Translations under genes and position numbers: made by a program | Shown: one piece after another, positions 51,758 through 53,987 of the stretch | Position numbering within the stretch: position 1 is the stretch's first letter | Layout of the letters: every line of letters starts with the position of its first letter | The notes under the pieces: generated by a model | What the model was told of the DNA's origin: nothing | Databases searched by the model: none | Seen by the model: the letters and a program-made list of their open reading frames with translations, nothing else | Origin: Planctomycetota bacterium | Lineage (GTDB): Bacteria > Planctomycetota > Phycisphaerae > WQYP01 | Assembly: GCA_021831565.1 (NCBI GenBank) | Contig: JAKBMM010000013.1 | Coordinates: 1-53,987 of the forward strand | Length of the DNA stretch: 53,987 bases | Direction of reading: 5' to 3'

Positions 51758-52438
51758 CTATCGGGACTCCAGGCCGATAATCCATTCCGGTGTTTCGGCC
51801 AAATATGCCTGAAGCTGTTGATCGCGCCACGTGTAATACAGAAACATGCCGCCCTGCGCGATCAGACCGAATGCGGCGATGCTGCCGTAGGCGACGTAAA
51901 GACACAGATGCGCTAACTGCATGAACCGGGCGGTTGAGATTCCCATGTCCGCTCCGCTCAGCGAGCCGACCATCCGGCGGAGGGAGGCGTCCTGCCGGCC
52001 CAGTTTCACCTCCAGCATCCACCAGCAACCGATCAGAATGAACATAATGCCCAGCAGCAGTTGGTTCATGCGAAGAATTCGCAAGGCATTTTTCCGCAAC
52101 CGCCGGATACGCTCGGCCCCCACATATTCGATGATCCCGGCCACAATCATCCACGCGCCCATCACAAACGCCCAGAAATGAAATCCTCCCCACACCGCCA
52201 GCAGAGTGGTAATCACGCCGGACAGAAGCAGGCCCACAAAAGCGCGGTGCGCCGCGTGCGCGGCGCGTAATATGCGTCCGAACCGCAGCCGCGCCTCGCC
52301 CAACGCCACAAGCTGCTCCTGCGTCAGCGGCGCATGGGCCGGATCAACTTTCGGATCCACATCGCGAAAGACCGTCTTTGCGCCCCGGCGCTGTTCCGGT
52401 TGTAACGCCATGCCATCTCGCTTCAGGAGCCACGCCAT
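51758..52438 (-). CDS. Four-helix membrane protein of unknown function
   Basis: A 226-residue protein with about four membrane segments: near residues 66-84 (FVGLLLSGVITTLLAVWGGF), 88-108, 123-142 (LLLGIMFILIGCWWMLEV) and 172-200. The N-terminal about 55 residues are charged and cytoplasmic. No motif is recognised. An alternative start at 52411 (MALQPEQ) removes nine residues. It has no same-strand neighbour within 1 kb upstream other than the MNT pair on the opposite strand. Confidence 0.6.
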   Translation of the reverse strand: MAWLLKRDGMALQPEQRRGAKTVFRDVDPKVDPAHAPLTQEQLVALGEARLRFGRILRAAHAAHRAFVGLLLSGVITTLLAVWGGFHFWAFVMGAWMIVAGIIEYVGAERIRRLRKNALRILRMNQLLLGIMFILIGCWWMLEVKLGRQDASLRRMVGSLSGADMGISTARFMQLAHLCLYVAYGSIAAFGLIAQGGMFLYYTWRDQQLQAYLAETPEWIIGLESR

Positions 52439-52594
52439 ACCGACGCCTGGCGCCGGTGCGGACCATGCGCCTCAACAAGTGGAACAGGTCAGCAATTGCT
52501 TGATTTTACAGGGAAAAGTGTGTGTTGTAAAATGTGCCCCGGTGGTGGGACAGTTGGACGAGCTTCCAACGCCGGGGTGTTTACGGAGGCGCGT

Positions 52595-52900
52595 ATGATG
52601 GGCGTCAGGATTCAAGTGCCGAAAGCAAAAGTCGAAGAGTTGTGCCACCGCCATCACATCCGCCGTCTGGCTTTCTTTGGTTCGGTGCTGCGGGACGATT
52701 TCTCCGCCGCAAGCGATGTGGATGTGCTGGTGGACTTTGAGCCGGGCGCGGGGGTGGGGCTGATCGCCCTGGCGGGAATCGAAATCGAGCTAAGCCGTAT
52801 TCTGGGCCGCCGTGCCGAGATGCACACGATCAAAGGCTTGAACCCGTACTTCCGTGATGAAGTGTTAGGTTTGGCGGAGGTACAGTATGAGCGTGCGTGA
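52595..52900 (+). CDS. MNT-domain nucleotidyltransferase, partner of a broken HEPN
   Basis: A 101-residue protein. LAFFGSVLRDDFSAASDVDV is the GS...DxD active site of minimal nucleotidyltransferases of the MntA type. GGAGG lies about 6 bases before the double ATG at 52595/52598. The stop overlaps the start of a HEPN reading frame (ATG 52887), the usual arrangement of the pair. Because the HEPN part breaks off after about 26 codons, this gene is now an antitoxin without its toxin. Confidence 0.85.
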   Translation: MMGVRIQVPKAKVEELCHRHHIRRLAFFGSVLRDDFSAASDVDVLVDFEPGAGVGLIALAGIEIELSRILGRRAEMHTIKGLNPYFRDEVLGLAEVQYERA

Positions 52901-52964
52901 CGACCAGGTAAGCCTCAAGGACATGCTCAGGCACGCCGAGGAAGCCATCCAACTGCTTGGTTGT
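52887..52964 (+). pseudogene. Truncated HEPN gene fragment
   Basis: The frame starts MSVRDDQVSLKDMLRHAEEA and continues IQLLG, as DUF86-type HEPN proteins do, then turns into unrelated sequence near 52962. No R-x4-H-x-Y motif follows. Known members are about 115 residues. The break lies 60 bases from the tRNA-Arg gene. Confidence 0.7.
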
Positions 52965-53023
52965 CAACTTCCTAAAATTCACCGGCTCTATTTTGGTCCT
53001 TGTGACAGAGCACTTGGCCAAAA

Positions 53024-53097
53024 CGCGCCCGCCGGGACTCGAACCCGGAACATTCCGCTTAGAAGGCGGATGCTCTATCCAATTGAGCTACGGGCGC
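53024..53097 (-). tRNA. tRNA-Arg (anticodon TCT)
   Basis: Reading the minus strand: acceptor GCGCCCG pairs with CGGGCGC, the D arm is GCTCAATTGGATAGAGC, the anticodon loop CTTCTAA lies between TCCGC and GCGGA, giving TCT, and the T arm has CCGGGTTCGAGTCCCGG. The discriminator is G; CCA is not encoded. Confidence 0.95.
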
Positions 53098-53212
53098 TCA
53101 CGTTTGCTTATTGTATGGCAGCGCCTCTTTCCGCCCAAGTTACGCATTGGGAACCCCGTTCACATGCGTCCATCCGTGGTTATCGCCGCGGCGCGCCGCC
53201 TATAGCCCCGTT

Positions 53213-53987
53213 ATGCCCATCCGCATCAAGGAAGACCTGCTCCTGGCCGAGCCGGTGCAGTGGACCGCCACCGGTTATCGGATTATCCGGAAATTTCAGA
53301 TCACCGGCCTGTCGGAATACTCGCCCACGCTCCGTCCCATCATGGCCGTGGCCGCGGTGGATTCCACCACCGGCCTGGCCATTCCCGGCATCGGTGTTCC
53401 GCACCCGGATCGCCCCGCCGCCGTTGTGCGCCACGTCCGCGCCGTCTGCCAGGGCTTCGACTGTTTCGACGTGTTCTGCGAATATCAGTGGGACCAGTAT
53501 CCCGGCAACTATCTCAAGAGCTTCAACGGCGGTCTGACGCAGGTTCTGGGCCATTATGACGCCGCCAACAATCTCGCCACCGTTACCTACACGCCGGCCG
53601 GCGGCAACGCGCAGAGCGAGGTGGCCGATCTGCACCGCCTGATTTTGACCGCCACGCTTTCGTTTCATTTTCTGGAAACCGCCGATCCCGAAACGCTTAC
53701 GCTTTCCTATGCCGGCCTGGTCAATTCCGTCGCCTGGCGGAATTATCCGCCGCGAACCTGGCTGTGCCTGCCCATCACCGGCGGCACGCAGGATGGTGTC
53801 TGGTACCGCAACACCTACAGCTTTTCCTACAATCCGCAAACCTGGGATCAATACGCGGTGTTCAAAAATGTCGATGGAACCATTCCTCCGGGCGTGGCCG
53901 GCGCCATCGTTACCGACGGCTCCGTCATGAGCGGCAACGGCTGGGGAAGGTTTCTGGTGTTCGGCCAGACCGATTTCAACGCCGCCT
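53213..53987 (+). CDS. Partial gene open to the window edge; possible virus-like structural protein
   Basis: ATG at 53213 opens a frame of at least 258 codons without a stop. The protein is beta-rich (YRIIRKFQITGL near residue 22, then CFDVFCEYQWDQYPGNYLK and TYSFSYNPQTWDQYAVFKN), with no signal peptide. The TYSFSYNPQTW region looks like proteins I associate with planctomycete virus-like clusters, but I cannot name a family, so this is weak. It lies 116 bases beyond the tRNA-Arg gene. The gene is cut by the window end, and its neighbours are not visible. Confidence 0.4.
   Translation, partial: MPIRIKEDLLLAEPVQWTATGYRIIRKFQITGLSEYSPTLRPIMAVAAVDSTTGLAIPGIGVPHPDRPAAVVRHVRAVCQGFDCFDVFCEYQWDQYPGNYLKSFNGGLTQVLGHYDAANNLATVTYTPAGGNAQSEVADLHRLILTATLSFHFLETADPETLTLSYAGLVNSVAWRNYPPRTWLCLPITGGTQDGVWYRNTYSFSYNPQTWDQYAVFKNVDGTIPPGVAGAIVTDGSVMSGNGWGRFLVFGQTDFNAA

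Noticed and set aside
31662-53014. A 14-base direct repeat, TGTGACAGAGCACT, near the portal gene (31662-31675) and near tRNA-Arg (53001-53014), suggestive of attachment sites
   Set aside because: Several 14-base matches are expected by chance in a window of this size, and core housekeeping genes lie between the two copies.
1-53987. Search for CRISPR arrays
   Set aside because: No regularly spaced identical repeats with unique spacers were seen; the clustered palindromes at 20-21 kb are irregular hairpins, not direct repeats.

Overview
The window looks like chromosomal DNA of a GC-rich planctomycete, most likely a Phycisphaerae-type lineage. This is inferred from gene content, not from a database match: a FHA/GAF histidine kinase, a flotillin-like FloA, a mreB-mreC operon that starts with a planctomycete-style coiled-coil membrane protein, an rpsB without tsf next to it, PDZ and TPR secreted proteins, and abundant palindromic intergenic repeats. 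Housekeeping genes (tadA, rpsB, hemW, mreB/mreC, a phosphodiesterase-type MBL enzyme, tRNA-Arg) fill about 31.9-53.1 kb. The first 31.5 kb is accessory DNA.

Layout. 0-1.7 kb: a GH99-like carbohydrate-active protein. 1.8-11.0 kb (mostly minus strand): a defence-type island with a type III-like Res gene broken by one in-frame stop, preceded by a HEPN/MNT pair, a PIN protein, a TIGR04255 protein, a small relic of a Mod C-terminus, a nucleotidyl-cyclase-like protein with a membrane partner, and several conserved unknowns. 11.35-11.97 kb: a Phd/VapC-type toxin-antitoxin pair. 12.1-20.2 kb (minus): a phage-like block with an HK97-type major capsid protein, three small membrane/lipoproteins, two beta-helix proteins and a glycosyltransferase. 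20.3-21.1 kb: REP-like palindromes flanking a REP-associated transposase-like gene. 21.2-29.1 kb (plus): an FRG-domain protein, an intact Mod-MNT-HEPN-Res operon and two small unknown genes. 29.2-31.5 kb (minus): HK97-type prohead protease and portal.

Two points stand out. The portal-protease-capsid trio, normally contiguous, is split by about 9 kb of oppositely oriented defence genes plus the REP/transposase unit. No terminase, tail-assembly or integrase gene is visible. Second, the two type III-like loci share the order Mod, (extra genes), MNT, HEPN, Res. One is intact. The other is decayed, with Mod reduced to a C-terminal relic and Res carrying a nonsense codon. Their HEPN proteins belong to different families, so the same arrangement seems to have been assembled more than once.

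31.9-53.1 kb: tadA, a fasciclin lipoprotein, an AT-richer orphan, floA with a proline-rich partner, a histidine kinase, a ferritin-like protein, rpsB with a structured leader, PAP2 phosphatase, MFS transporter, hemW, a FHA-PDZ-TPR run, the mre operon, a receiver protein lacking its phosphoacceptor aspartate, an MBL hydrolase, and an MNT gene whose HEPN partner is cut off next to tRNA-Arg. The window ends inside a gene open to the right edge that may be virus-related.
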